Shown piece after piece: positions 17,535 to 26,156 of a stretch of DNA of 64,000 bases (position 1 is the stretch's first letter; each line of letters opens with the position of its first letter). The DNA comes from Stagnihabitans sp043738565 (GTDB lineage Bacteria; Pseudomonadota; Alphaproteobacteria; Rhodobacterales; Rhodobacteraceae). The notes under the pieces were generated by a model. The model saw only the letters and a program-made list of their open reading frames with translations. It ran no database searches and was not told the DNA's origin. The translations under genes were made by a program, and so were the position numbers. The stretch is from positions 4,812 through 68,811 of the forward strand of contig JAYUGA010000151.1 in the NCBI GenBank assembly GCA_043738565.1. The letters run 5' to 3'.

Positions 17535-18857
17535 TCATTGCAAAAGCGGCGACCACGCCGGGTCCGACGCAGCACCTTCGGTCGGCACCGGATGCGGGTT
17601 GCGCCCCGAAATATCCACCGAATACAGCGAGGCCGCCCCCGCCGCGCCCTCGGTTTCCCGGGTAAACATGATCACCCGGCCATTCGGTGCCCAGGTCGGC
17701 CCCTCATCCAGAAACGAGGTGGTCAACAGCCGCTCTTCGCTGCCATCGGTGCGGATCACGCCAATGTGGAACCGGCCATCCACCATCTTGGTGAAGGCGA
17801 TCATGTCGCCGCGCGGGCTCCAGACCGGGGTGCCGTAGCGGCCCTTGCCGTTCGAGATGCGCACCGGCTCGCCGCCGCCGGCCGGCATGACATAAATCTG
17901 CTGGCTGCCCGAACGGTCGCTCTCAAACACGATCTGGCTGCCGTCCGGGCTATAGCTCGGCGCCGTCTCGATCGAGGGTGCGTTGGTCAGTTGCCGGGTG
18001 GTCCCGCTTTCGGTGTCCAGCGTGTAGATGTCGGCATTGCCGTCCTTCTCCAGTGAAAACACCACCGTCCGGCCATCCGGCGCGAACCGCGGCGCGAACG
18101 TCATCGTCCCCGGCTGCTCGTCCAGCACCCGCGTCGACAGGTCTGCGCTGTTCATCAGATAAATCCGCGGAAACCCGGTGGCATAAGAGGTGAACAGAAT
18201 GCGGTCGCCGGTCGGCGAAAACCGCGGCGCCAGCACAATCGACTTGCTGTCGGTCAGATAGGCCACATTGGCCCCGTCATAATCCATCACCGCCAGCCGC
18301 TTGGCCCTTGCATCCTTCGGCCCGCTTTCGGCGACATAGACCACCCGGCTGTCAAAATAGCCGCCCTCGCCGGTGATCCGGCCATAGACCGCATCCGCCA
18401 CCTTGTGCGCCATCCGCCGCCAGCTTTTCGCCGACCCGGCAAACTGCAAGCCCTCGCCCATCTGCTGGCCGGAGAAGATGTCAAACAGGCGGAACTTGAC
18501 CACCACCTGGTCGCCCGAGGCGCTGACCGACCCGGTGATCAGCGCCTGCGCGTTGATCGCCTGCCAGTCGCCATAGGCCACCGGCGCGTCAAAGCTGGTG
18601 ACTTTGCTGATATAGGCATCCGCCGCAATCTCGCGGAACAAGCCGGTCCCGGTCAGATCATCCGCCACCACCCGCGCCAGCTCCTGCGCCAGCTTGCCCG
18701 CCCCGGCGTTTTCCGCGATGAAATCGGGCACCGCATAGGGCATCGGCTCGATCACCCCGCTGTCAATCACGATTTTCAAAGGCTCGGCAGTCACAATCGG
18801 GGCAAAGCCGCCGAGGCCAAGCCCCAAGGCAAGCATAAAGTAAATCTGGCGCATCAT
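17535..18857 (-). CDS. tolB: Tol-Pal system beta-propeller protein TolB
   Basis: 440 residues. Signal peptide, an N-terminal domain (LKIVIDSGVIEPMPYAVPDF) and a WD40-like PD40 six-bladed propeller with repeated (P)xFSPDG strings: LAPRFSPTGDRILFTS, FAPRFAPDGRTVVFSL, TAPSYSPDGSQIVFES, GTPVWSPRGDMIAFTK, GPTWAPNGRVIMFTR. Periplasmic partner of Pal and TolA. Confidence 0.97.
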   Translation of the reverse strand: MMRQIYFMLALGLGLGGFAPIVTAEPLKIVIDSGVIEPMPYAVPDFIAENAGAGKLAQELARVVADDLTGTGLFREIAADAYISKVTSFDAPVAYGDWQAINAQALITGSVSASGDQVVVKFRLFDIFSGQQMGEGLQFAGSAKSWRRMAHKVADAVYGRITGEGGYFDSRVVYVAESGPKDARAKRLAVMDYDGANVAYLTDSKSIVLAPRFSPTGDRILFTSYATGFPRIYLMNSADLSTRVLDEQPGTMTFAPRFAPDGRTVVFSLEKDGNADIYTLDTESGTTRQLTNAPSIETAPSYSPDGSQIVFESDRSGSQQIYVMPAGGGEPVRISNGKGRYGTPVWSPRGDMIAFTKMVDGRFHIGVIRTDGSEERLLTTSFLDEGPTWAPNGRVIMFTRETEGAAGAASLYSVDISGRNPHPVPTEGAASDPAWSPLLQ

Positions 18858-18912
18858 ATCCTCGCTCTCGTCAGGTTCCGCACCGGGGCGGCAAATGTTG
18901 TGGCGGGCTGCG

Positions 18913-20100
18913 TCATCTCAGCCGCATCCCGCTGGGGTCAAAGACCAGTTCCAGCTCTTTCCAGGTGTCATACTTGTCGGCAGGCAGCGGGAAGCCATCC
19001 TTGCCACACCGCACAATAGCGCGGTAGGCCGCCTCGTACAGCGGCTTGGCGGTGGCTTCCGACCCGCCGGTAAAGCCGGTCATGCGGATCGACGCCCCGT
19101 CCGGCGTGCCGTCCTGCAACACCCTCAGTTGCACCGTCACCGTGGTCTGCATCGCGGCAGAAGATACCGTGCTCAGGTTCCAGCATTTCTTGATCGCCAC
19201 CCGCAGCCCGTCAATCTCGCCTGCGGTCATCGGCGGCCCATTCGGGGCAGCGCCAGAGGCGCTGTCAGTCCCCTGCGCCGCAGCCGCCACCGCCGCTTCA
19301 ATCGCCGCCTGATCTGCCGCCGCCTGATCTGCGGCAATCTTGTCGGCCTTGTCGGCTGCCGCCGTGTCGGCTTTGGCCTGATCCGCCGCAGCCGTGTCGG
19401 CAGCCGTCGTATCAGGCACCGTTACCTCCGGAGGTTTGACCGCGGCGAGTTTGGGCCGCGCTGGCGGGCGCTTGCTGGCGGTCGGGGCCAGTTGCGGGGC
19501 GTTGTCCGTCACCGGCGGCGCGTCGGGCGTCACGGTCGGCGCGGCCACTTCCGGCGCAGCCTCAGGCTTAGGTGGCGTCACCGGCACATCCGGCGACGGT
19601 GTGTCCGTCGGCTTCGGCACCGGCGTGTCGGCAACCTTCGGCGTGTCCGGCACCTGATCGACCGGCACATCGGCGATCTTGTCCACCTGGCGCGGCTTGG
19701 GTTTCGCGTCCAGCTTGGGCTGCGGAACCGGTTGCGGCTGATCGGCAGGCGGGGCCACCGGCGGCGGCGTCGGATCGGGCTGCGGGCTGTCGGCCACCGG
19801 CAGCGTATCGGGCAAAGCCGCAGGCTGCGCCGCGGGCCTGGGCGCAGGCTGCGGCTTGGGCGCGGGGGCAGGTGCCGGATCGGCCTGTGCCGGGGGCTGG
19901 GCTGCCGGCTTCGGGGCCGCCGCGTCTACCTTGGGGGCCTTCGACGCCTGCGCATCCAGTTCGGCCCCCGAAACCAGGCTTACATCCATCACCTTGATCT
20001 CGGGCACACTCTGCGCCGAAAACAGCCAGCCGCCCAGCAAGGCCCACAAGATCAGGCCCAGATGTCCTGCGCCAGAAAAGATGTACCCCTTGTTCATCAC
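18913..20100 (-). CDS. tolA: cell envelope protein TolA (TonB-like energy transducer)
   Basis: 395 residues. A single N-terminal TM helix (GHLGLILWALLGGWLF), a long Pro/Ala/Asp/Lys low-complexity arm (residues ~45-290, rich in AAADQAKADTAAADKADK) spanning the periplasm, and a C-terminal domain with KKCWNLSTVSSAAMQTTVTV and AIVRCGKDGFPLPADKYDTWKE like other alphaproteobacterial TolA. Couples TolQR proton flow to Pal. A second ATG one codon in is an equal start. Confidence 0.92.
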   Translation of the reverse strand: MMNKGYIFSGAGHLGLILWALLGGWLFSAQSVPEIKVMDVSLVSGAELDAQASKAPKVDAAAPKPAAQPPAQADPAPAPAPKPQPAPRPAAQPAALPDTLPVADSPQPDPTPPPVAPPADQPQPVPQPKLDAKPKPRQVDKIADVPVDQVPDTPKVADTPVPKPTDTPSPDVPVTPPKPEAAPEVAAPTVTPDAPPVTDNAPQLAPTASKRPPARPKLAAVKPPEVTVPDTTAADTAAADQAKADTAAADKADKIAADQAAADQAAIEAAVAAAAQGTDSASGAAPNGPPMTAGEIDGLRVAIKKCWNLSTVSSAAMQTTVTVQLRVLQDGTPDGASIRMTGFTGGSEATAKPLYEAAYRAIVRCGKDGFPLPADKYDTWKELELVFDPSGMRLR

Positions 20101-20108
20101 GCCTGGGC

Positions 20109-20579
20109 CTAGTTGCCGCCGCCGAAATCCGGCCCGCCAGTGTCCGTCACCAGCCCGATATTGTTGAACCCGCCCGCGTTCAGCGCTCCCATCAGTTGCG
20201 CCACCCGCTCATAGGTCACCGCGCCATCGGCCCGGACAAACACCTTGTCCGACTTGCGCTCCGCCGAGATCGCCTTGAGCTTGGGGATCAGCTCGCCGTC
20301 GCCAACCTCGGTCGACTGGATCAGCACCAGACCATCCGCCGTCAGCGTGATGGTCAAGGGTGGCTCGGTCTCGGTCGGCATCGCATTGGCCGCCGTCTCC
20401 GGCAGCTTCACCGGCACACCCACCGTCAGCAGCGGAGCCGCCACCATGAAGATGATCAGCAGCACCAGCATCACGTCCACGAACGGTGTCACGTTGATCT
20501 CCGACATCGCCGCAGCTTTACCCCGGTGCCGCCTGCGCCGCCCGCCGCCGCCCACTTTCTGAATGACCCCGCCCGCCAT
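20109..20579 (-). CDS. tolR: Tol-Pal system protein TolR (ExbD family)
   Basis: 156 residues. Basic N-terminus (GGGGRRRRHRGKAAAMSEINVTPFVDVMLVLLIIFMVAAPLL) with the essential TM aspartate in VDVMLV, then a periplasmic domain ending in GLVTDTGG. Part of the TolQR proton channel. Three bases after tolQ and eight before tolA. Confidence 0.96.
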   Translation of the reverse strand: MAGGVIQKVGGGGRRRRHRGKAAAMSEINVTPFVDVMLVLLIIFMVAAPLLTVGVPVKLPETAANAMPTETEPPLTITLTADGLVLIQSTEVGDGELIPKLKAISAERKSDKVFVRADGAVTYERVAQLMGALNAGGFNNIGLVTDTGGPDFGGGN

Positions 20580-20582
20580 CGC

Positions 20583-21278
20583 TCAGGCGTCCAGTTGCCG
20601 CGACAGGATCGTCGCAAACTCGTCGGCAAAGGCCTCGTAACCGCCAAGGATATGCTCAGAATCCGAATTCAGCTTGTTGTAGAACACCACCGCCGGAATA
20701 GCCGCCACCAAGCCGATCCCGGTCGCCAGCAGCGCCTCGGCAATGCCCGGAGCCACCACCGCCAGATTGGTATTCTGGCTGATCGCAATCTGCTCGAAGG
20801 AGTGCTTGATCCCCCAGATCGTGCCGAACAGCCCGATGAACGGCGCGGTAGACCCCGTCGTCGCCAGAAACGACAACCCCTTGTTCAACCGTTCGGATTC
20901 CCGCGAAATCGCCACATCCATCGCCCGGTCGATCCGCGCCTGTGCCCCCGCGATCAACCCGCCGTCCTGCCGGTGTGACCTGCGCCACTCCAGCATGCCG
21001 GACGCGAAAATCTTCTCGCTCGCGCCGTCGGGTGCCGAGCCGATCTTCTCGAACAACTCATCCAGCGGCTCACCCGACCAGAACGCCCGGTCAAAAACGC
21101 CCGCCTCCTTGCGGCTGCCGCGGAACAGAATGTGTTTCTGGATGATGACCGACCATGACCAGAACGACATCAGCATCAGCCCTACCATGACGATCTGCAC
21201 GGTGAAGGTCGCCCGCGCGAAAAGGCTGAGCAACGAGAAATCAATCTCCTGCGCTGCCGCAAGTGTGTTGGTGTCCAT
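20583..21278 (-). CDS. tolQ: Tol-Pal system proton channel protein TolQ (ExbB/MotA family)
   Basis: 231 residues, three TM helices: IVMVGLMLMSFWSWSVIIQK, LSFLATTGSTAPFIGLFGTIWGI and VAPGIAEALLATGIGLVAAIPAVVFYNKL, the last two holding the family's conserved Gly/Thr pore residues. Inner membrane. The 187-bp gap upstream holds a palindromic repeat, so the core tol transcript may be separate from ybgC. Confidence 0.97.
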   Translation of the reverse strand: MDTNTLAAAQEIDFSLLSLFARATFTVQIVMVGLMLMSFWSWSVIIQKHILFRGSRKEAGVFDRAFWSGEPLDELFEKIGSAPDGASEKIFASGMLEWRRSHRQDGGLIAGAQARIDRAMDVAISRESERLNKGLSFLATTGSTAPFIGLFGTIWGIKHSFEQIAISQNTNLAVVAPGIAEALLATGIGLVAAIPAVVFYNKLNSDSEHILGGYEAFADEFATILSRQLDA

Positions 21279-21421
21279 TACGCCTGCTCTTGTTATCGGG
21301 CTTCTTTGGCCCCTGTTGGCGCGATTCTATCGGGATTTGAAGGGGAATGCCAACACAACCGCGTCAAGTGGCGCATTGTTGCTGAAACCGACGCAATTCT
21401 TGATCAGACGACTGCCCCGCC

Positions 21422-21451
21422 GGTAAGGTGCGTCCCATGACGCACGTTACC
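21422..21451. repeat. palindrome GGTAAGGTGCGTC / GACGCACGTTACC
   Basis: Thirteen-bp arms with one mismatch around a CCAT loop, almost identical to the palindrome at 3544-3571. Located between the end of ybgC and the start of tolQ, 15 bp from the ybgC stop, where it could act as a transcript-processing hairpin. Confidence 0.8.
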
Positions 21452-21465
21452 TTGCGCCTCACCCT

Positions 21466-21867
21466 TCAATGCAACGCCGACTCCAGTCGCAACCGCACAT
21501 CCGCAGGCAACCGCGCCGGATGGCCAGCCTCTGTCAAACATACCAGTATCACCTGCGCCGCAAACAGCTTTTCGGCGCCGCGAAAAATCTCCTGCTCCAG
21601 CACGATCCGCGCCCCCGTGACCGCGATCACCCCGGTTTCCACCCGCAATTCGTCGTCAAACTTCGCCGGCCGCAGGTAGTCCGCCTCGACCCGCCGGACC
21701 GCAAACACCAGCCCGGCCTCGGCCCTCAGCCGACCCTGATCCACGCCCAGACTGCGCACCCATTCGGTCCGCGCCCGCTCTATGAATTTCAGGTAGTTGG
21801 CGTAATAGACGATTCCGGCCAGATCGGTATCCTCATAGTAGATGCGCAACCCGAACACGTGGCTCAC
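21466..21867 (-). CDS. ybgC: YbgC-type acyl-CoA thioester hydrolase
   Basis: 133 residues of a 4HBT hot-dog thioesterase: YYEDTDLAGIVYYANYLKFIERARTE with the catalytic Asp in DTDLAG, then FAVRRVEADYLRPAKFDDEL. Standard leader gene of tol-pal operons. The ATG-initiated open frame is much longer (to 22134) but encodes nonsense; GTG at 21867 (VSHVFGLRIYYED) overlaps the upstream gene's stop as GTGA and is the right start. Confidence 0.95.
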   Translation of the reverse strand: MSHVFGLRIYYEDTDLAGIVYYANYLKFIERARTEWVRSLGVDQGRLRAEAGLVFAVRRVEADYLRPAKFDDELRVETGVIAVTGARIVLEQEIFRGAEKLFAAQVILVCLTEAGHPARLPADVRLRLESALH

Positions 21868-22262
21868 GGCTGCACGATCTCGGCCAATCCCGGTGGCAGG
21901 TCCGCCGGATCGCCCCAGACCTGCACGCCGTCCGCGTCGCGCAGCACCGCCACAACCTTGCCCGAAGCCTGCGAAATCGCTACGCCGCCCCTCACGTCGC
22001 CGCATTGATGCGGGGCGCAGCCGACCGCCACCACCCAGTCGCCCTGCTGCGCAATCGGGTCCGCCACCACCACCGCATCCTGCAACCGCTGCAAATCCGC
22101 CCTCCCCAACAGCGCGACCAGCGGCTCCCGCCACTCGGCCGATTGCACCAGATCATAGGGCGCCTTGCCGATCCAGTCCGCCGCCTCCGCCCAGGCGGTT
22201 CCTGCCAGCGCCACTCCAGCCATGAGCGCCAATGGCAAAGCCAGAAACAACCAGCGCAGCAT
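21864..22262 (-). CDS. secreted Ivy-like (lysozyme inhibitor) family protein
   Basis: 132 residues. Signal peptide MLRWLFLALPLALMAGVALAGTAWA, then WIGKAPYDLVQSAEWREPLVALLG and VAVGCAPHQCGDVRGGVAIS. The Cys-x-Pro-His-x-Cys loop is the hallmark of Ivy, which blocks c-type lysozyme in its active site. The reading frame is open to 22370, but that extension is a repeat copy; ATG 22262 with the signal peptide is chosen. The last four bases overlap ybgC, so a cell-wall-hydrolase inhibitor is translationally tied to the Tol cluster. Family call is by motif only. Confidence 0.65.
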   Translation of the reverse strand: MLRWLFLALPLALMAGVALAGTAWAEAADWIGKAPYDLVQSAEWREPLVALLGRADLQRLQDAVVVADPIAQQGDWVVAVGCAPHQCGDVRGGVAISQASGKVVAVLRDADGVQVWGDPADLPPGLAEIVQP

Positions 22263-22312
22263 CCCGCCTCTCCTCTTTCCCAGCCCAGCCCAGCCTAAAG
22301 CCTGATCCGGCC

Positions 22313-22352
22313 AATTTGCATCAAATTTCGCTTCATCTTGGCCGAAATACTC
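22313..22352 (-). repeat. degenerate copy of the palindromic/ATTT intergenic repeat
   Basis: On the minus strand it reads GCGAGTATTTCGGCCAAGAT then GAAGCGAAATTTGATGC. The core resembles copies at 31757, 50186 and 56989. Its tail GCGAAATT...CAAAT matches the tail of the tilS insertion. Read in the same frame as in tilS it would encode EYFGQDEAKFDANW, comparable with EIFGPTCKAKLNSNF of TilS. Confidence 0.6.
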
Positions 22353-22397
22353 GCTTGCGACCCAGATCAAAGGCTGCGGCAGTTCTCGTGGCTTGCC

Positions 22398-23018
22398 TCA
22401 CGCCCGCCCGATCCGCGCCGCCAGCCGCAACGCAGGGGCGGCATCCCGCGCCGCCTCCGGCAGCACCCGGTCATAGCCCGCCCGGATCACCGCCGCGATC
22501 TCGGGCCGCAGCACCGCCCGACCGCTGACCCGCGCCAGTGGCGAACCACTGCCAAACGCCCGGTCCGACCACAGGCAGATCACCTGCACCGCCCGCGCCA
22601 GCGCCAGATCTTCGGCAGGCACGGCCGTCAGCGCCGCATCCATCCGCAGAAACACAAAGGCCGCCTTGGTCGCGCCCGAGGCTTCAAACCGGAACAGCCG
22701 GTACTGGTTCGCCGCCCGCGCCTCCAGCCTTGCGCACAAGACAGCAAGCTCCGGCACCAGATGATCCAGCCCCGGCACCACCAGCAATTCCGCCCAGTCG
22801 CGCAGGAAAAACACCATCAGGTTGGCACCCAGTTCGGGGTCGGTCCCGGCCGTCCGGTGGCCCGCCATCAGCACAACCGCCTCGATCGCGCCTTTGACCA
22901 CCGCCAAGGTCGCATCCGCGACGAAAAACACCACCGGCACGATCGGCCGCCCCCAGCGGGTGAACAGATAGGACCCGTCGCTCCGGGTGAACAGCGCTGC
23001 CACCGCCTCTGCATTCAT
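22398..23018 (-). CDS. conserved hypothetical protein
   Basis: 206 residues, no signal peptide and no recognised domain. Contains hydrophobic pieces (VVFFVADATLAVVKGAIEAVVLM, LMVFFLRDWAELLVVPGLDHLV) that look like buried helices rather than TM spans, and two tryptophans near conserved-looking DR/RWG motifs. Seven bases upstream of the broken cysteine hydrolase and on the same strand. I do not recognise the family; coding is supported by codon use and operon-like position. Confidence 0.6.
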   Translation of the reverse strand: MNAEAVAALFTRSDGSYLFTRWGRPIVPVVFFVADATLAVVKGAIEAVVLMAGHRTAGTDPELGANLMVFFLRDWAELLVVPGLDHLVPELAVLCARLEARAANQYRLFRFEASGATKAAFVFLRMDAALTAVPAEDLALARAVQVICLWSDRAFGSGSPLARVSGRAVLRPEIAAVIRAGYDRVLPEAARDAAPALRLAARIGRA

Positions 23019-23024
23019 CTCACG

Positions 23025-23584
23025 TCAACCCGCAGACACTTCCGCCACGACCTCGTCGCTCGATACCACCCGCGCGAATTCGCCGTCCAGATTGGCCAGC
23101 GTCAGCGCCAGCACATTTGCCGCAGGCAGCACCCGGCCGTCGCGCATTGTCTTCTGGAAATTGATCAGCGCATCGCCGACAACCCTTGTGTCAAACCCCA
23201 GATTGCCCGCCATCCGCGCCGTGCTTTCCACGCAGTAGTTCGCAGCCCCGCCGCACAGCACCAGCCGCTCCTGCCGGCACCGCGCAGCATCGCCTCCAGC
23301 CCGGTGCCGATGAACGCGGACGAGCCGTGCTTGATCACCACCGCCTCACCCTCGACCGGCATGGCCACCGCCATCGGGGCCGCCAGCGGATTCTCGGCAT
23401 GAAAACTGTCCGTCGGGTCCAGCCCGTGGTGATGGACATGCACCACGGGCAGACCAGCGGCGCGAAACGCCGCAATCAACCCGCCGATCCGCAGGTCCGC
23501 CTCTGGGTTGGCCCAAGGCTAGCCCGCGTCACGGTCCGCGACGAAAGCCTGCTGCGTGTCGATCACCACCAACGTCGGTGTCAT
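23025..23584 (-). pseudogene. isochorismatase-like cysteine hydrolase, nonsense codon plus frameshift
   Basis: ATG at 23584 opens with TPTLVVIDTQQAFVADRDAG, the catalytic-Asp start of the isochorismatase/nicotinamidase family, then a TAG stop near 23520. The same frame resumes (AAFRAAGLPVVHVHHHGLDP...VVIKHGSSAFIGTGLE) until about 23265, where a frameshift moves to LCGGAANYCVESTARMAGNLG, holding the nucleophilic cysteine. Two independent lesions make a functional product unlikely unless the consensus is wrong. Substrate unknown. Confidence 0.8.
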
Positions 23585-23587
23585 GGC

Positions 23588-24076
23588 TCAGTACCCGATG
23601 AAATCGCCCTTGCCGACCTGCACGCCATTGGCCCGCAGAATGTCATGCGCGGTCGCCATGTGGAAATAGAAGTTCGGAATGGCGATGCTGTAGAAATAGT
23701 CCGAAGCATCCAGCACGCGGTCCTGTCCGCCCTGCTTGATCGTGACCTTGCGGCCTTCAGCGCCCTCAAACGCGCTGGCGGGAACCGAGGCCATGAAGGC
23801 GATGGTCTTGGCAATCCGCTCTTGCAACTCGCCCAGCGTGGTTTCCACATCCGCCATCGACGGGTTTTCGACCTGCCCCAGCCGCGCCGTGGCACCCTTG
23901 GCATGGTCGCAGGCGATGGTGACCTGCCGCCAGAACGGCAGCATATCGGCGATCAGCCGCAGTTGCGGGATGACCTCGGGCTTGATCTTGTGCGCCTCGG
24001 CATGGGCCTCGGCCTTTTCAAGAATCTTGGTCAGCGCCGTCAGCGAACGGGTAAAGCCGGGAACCGGGTTGAGCAT
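23588..24076 (-). CDS. DUF1993 domain-containing protein
   Basis: 162 residues, near family length. Starts PVPGFTRSLTALTKILEKAEAHAEAHKIKPEVIPQLRLIADMLPF, and contains ASDYFYSIAIPNFYFHMATAHDILRANGV. This pattern belongs to the DUF1993 helical-bundle family related to DinB-like folds. Function unknown. Stops three bases before the broken hydrolase gene. Confidence 0.85.
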   Translation of the reverse strand: MLNPVPGFTRSLTALTKILEKAEAHAEAHKIKPEVIPQLRLIADMLPFWRQVTIACDHAKGATARLGQVENPSMADVETTLGELQERIAKTIAFMASVPASAFEGAEGRKVTIKQGGQDRVLDASDYFYSIAIPNFYFHMATAHDILRANGVQVGKGDFIGY

Positions 24077-24139
24077 GGGAACCTCTCAGGTGAATGGAGG
24101 CCGCAGATGGCGCGTTTTCCGCGGCAAAGGCAAGCGCCC

Positions 24140-25594
24140 TTACCTTGTCTGCAACTGCCGCCCCCAGCGCAGCACTTCCGCCACCAGCAACGCCAGATCG
24201 GCCTTTGTCGTACGGTGATTGGTGATCGCCGCCCGCAGCGAATGCCGCCCGGCCAGCGTGGTATCCGTCGGCACCGCCACCCCGCTTTCCTGAATGCGCA
24301 GCATGATTTCCGTGTTCAGCGCCTTCAACTCAGCCTCGGTGCCGCCGCGCCCGCGATAGCGGAAACAGACGATATTGATCACCACCGGGGCCATCAGTTC
24401 CAACTCAGGCTCCGCTGTGACCAGCCCCGCCAGATAGCGCCCCAGCCCGATATGCTGATCAATCAGCGCACCAAACTTGGCCACGCCCTGTTCCTTCAGC
24501 GACATCCACAGCTTCAACGCCTTGAATCCGCGCGACAGGTCATAACCGAAATCCGCCAGAAACTCGCCCGCCGCCACGCCGCGCGGCTGTTCCTCCAGAT
24601 AGGCCCCGTGCAGGTTGAACGCCGCGAAATGCCGCTTGCCGTCCCGCACCAGCGCACAGCCGCATTCAAACGGCGTCTGCAACCATTTGTGCGGGTCCAG
24701 CGCCAGCGAATCCGCGTCCTCGATCCCCGCCACCAAGGCCCGGTTTTCCGGCGCCAGCCGCACCAGCGCCCCGATGCAGCCATCGACGTGAAACCACAGA
24801 CCCTCCGCCCGGCACAGCGCGCCAATCGCCAGCAGATCGTCCATCGACCCGGTGTTGGTGGTGCCTGCCGTGGCGATCACGCAGGCCGGTTTCACCCCCG
24901 CCGCCCGGTCTTCCGCCACCATCCGCGCCAGCGCCGCCACATCCATGCCGAACGCCGCATCCACCGGCACCAGCCGCAGGCTGCGGCTGCCCAGTCCCAA
25001 CCCCTCCAGCGCCTTCTGATGCGCCGAATGCACCTGATCGGACGCATAGAACCGCAACGGCTGCGGCAGGTTGGTCACCCCCTCGGCCCGCACATCCACC
25101 CCCGCCATCGCATTGCGCGCCACCGTCAGCCCGACCATATTCGCAATCGACCCGCCGCTGGTCAGCGTGCCGCTGGCACTGTCCGGAAAGCCCATCATGG
25201 ATTTCAGCCAGCCCACCACCTGCCGGTCGGTCGCCGCCGCCGCCGTATCGCTGCCGCCCAGATTAGACCCCTCAATCGCGGCGATGAAATCACCCAGGGC
25301 CCCGGTGAAATTGCTGCCGCCCATATACCAGCCGAAAAACCGCGGATGGATGGCGCCCATCGGATAGCGCAGCAGGTTGTCCTGCATCTCGGCATAAACA
25401 TCGGCCAGCGGCGTCGGAACCTCCGGAATCTGCGTCAGGTAGGTTGCGCGCACATCTTGCGGCATCGGCTGCCAGACCGCGCGGCTGCGCACGCCCTCCA
25501 GATGGTCCACCGCGTCATCCACGATCCGGTGCGCCACCGCCCGGGCCGCCGTCCAGTCGTCGGGGTCAAGACTGATTTCCGGTGGGTTCTGCAT
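24140..25594 (-). CDS. PLP-dependent decarboxylase (aromatic amino acid decarboxylase family)
   Basis: 484 residues, group II PLP decarboxylase. Features: HPRFFGWYMGGSNFTGALGDF, SGTLTSGGSIANMVGL, VIATAGTTNTGSMDD, FHVDGCIGA, and the Schiff-base lysine in SLALDPHKWLQTPFECG. Such enzymes decarboxylate DOPA, tryptophan, tyrosine or glutamate-like acids; specificity cannot be read. ATG 25594 (MQNPPEISLDPDDW) is preferred over an ATG ten codons upstream. Next to a broken LysR-type regulator that may once have controlled it. Confidence 0.85.
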   Translation of the reverse strand: MQNPPEISLDPDDWTAARAVAHRIVDDAVDHLEGVRSRAVWQPMPQDVRATYLTQIPEVPTPLADVYAEMQDNLLRYPMGAIHPRFFGWYMGGSNFTGALGDFIAAIEGSNLGGSDTAAAATDRQVVGWLKSMMGFPDSASGTLTSGGSIANMVGLTVARNAMAGVDVRAEGVTNLPQPLRFYASDQVHSAHQKALEGLGLGSRSLRLVPVDAAFGMDVAALARMVAEDRAAGVKPACVIATAGTTNTGSMDDLLAIGALCRAEGLWFHVDGCIGALVRLAPENRALVAGIEDADSLALDPHKWLQTPFECGCALVRDGKRHFAAFNLHGAYLEEQPRGVAAGEFLADFGYDLSRGFKALKLWMSLKEQGVAKFGALIDQHIGLGRYLAGLVTAEPELELMAPVVINIVCFRYRGRGGTEAELKALNTEIMLRIQESGVAVPTDTTLAGRHSLRAAITNHRTTKADLALLVAEVLRWGRQLQTR

Positions 25595-25679
25595 GTCTGG
25601 CTCCAATTTGTCCGGCACCGCCAAGAGCGAACGGCTTTAACCGGGAACCGGCCGAGCATCGAATCCTCTGCCTCAGAGA

Positions 25680-26045
25680 GGCTGGTTTGCCCGGCGAACG
25701 CAAGGGCGGACTGACCCGGCACCGCCGCAACGCGACGGGGGCAGGTTGTTGCAGCCGCACGCGACAGCAAAGTTGCCGCGACCAGGCTTTCGGCCTTGCG
25801 ATGGGTCTCGACATATGCCCGCAGCACAATCTCGCGCAGCCAAACGGGCTGGGCTGCATCCGCCCACCGACCTTGACCAGTAAGGGATCATCCACCCGTT
25901 CACGCAACCGTGCCGGCGCGTGGCGGATGGCAGAGGCGGTCTTGCGCAACCGGCCGGCCACCGCAATCACGCTGCCTTCCAGCATCAGCGCCTCGAAGAC
26001 GACCAGCAGGGTCAGATCAAGCCGGTGAAGCTGAATTTCCTGCAT
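25680..26045 (-). pseudogene. LysR-type regulator, N-terminal fragment with frameshift
   Basis: From ATG 26045 the protein has the LysR winged-helix start: LHRLDLTLLVVFEALMLEGSVIAVAGRLRKTASAIRHAPARLRERVDDPLLVKVGG, then MQPSPFG. Near 25855 it shifts frame; the continuing regulator-like text is LREIVLRAYVETHRKAESLVAA. The effector-binding domain is missing, since the decarboxylase starts at 25594. A DNA-binding remnant, probably non-functional. Confidence 0.7.
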
Positions 26046-26097
26046 GTGCGTTGAAATCGTTTCGGTTGAAGGGAATCAGCGCCTGTGTCACACCAAT

Positions 26098-26123
26098 TTT
26101 ACGGTGCGAATTTACGGTGCGAA
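26098..26123. promoter_or_regulatory. two abutting 13-bp direct repeats TTTACGGTGCGAA
   Basis: The 13-mer occurs twice without a gap in the 111-bp space between the divergent lysR fragment (start 26045) and the sulfotransferase (start 26157). Each unit begins with T and ends with A, with eleven bases between, fitting the loose T-N11-A LysR-box rule. It may be an operator; no promoter boxes are clear. Confidence 0.5.
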
Positions 26124-26156
26124 AATTCCAACAGGTAGAAAAAAGGAACCCATGCC

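Noticed and set aside
23186..25714. 842-codon plus-strand open frame opposite the PLP decarboxylase
   Set aside because: Runs antisense through four real genes with low-complexity HRQP-rich translation and no domain.
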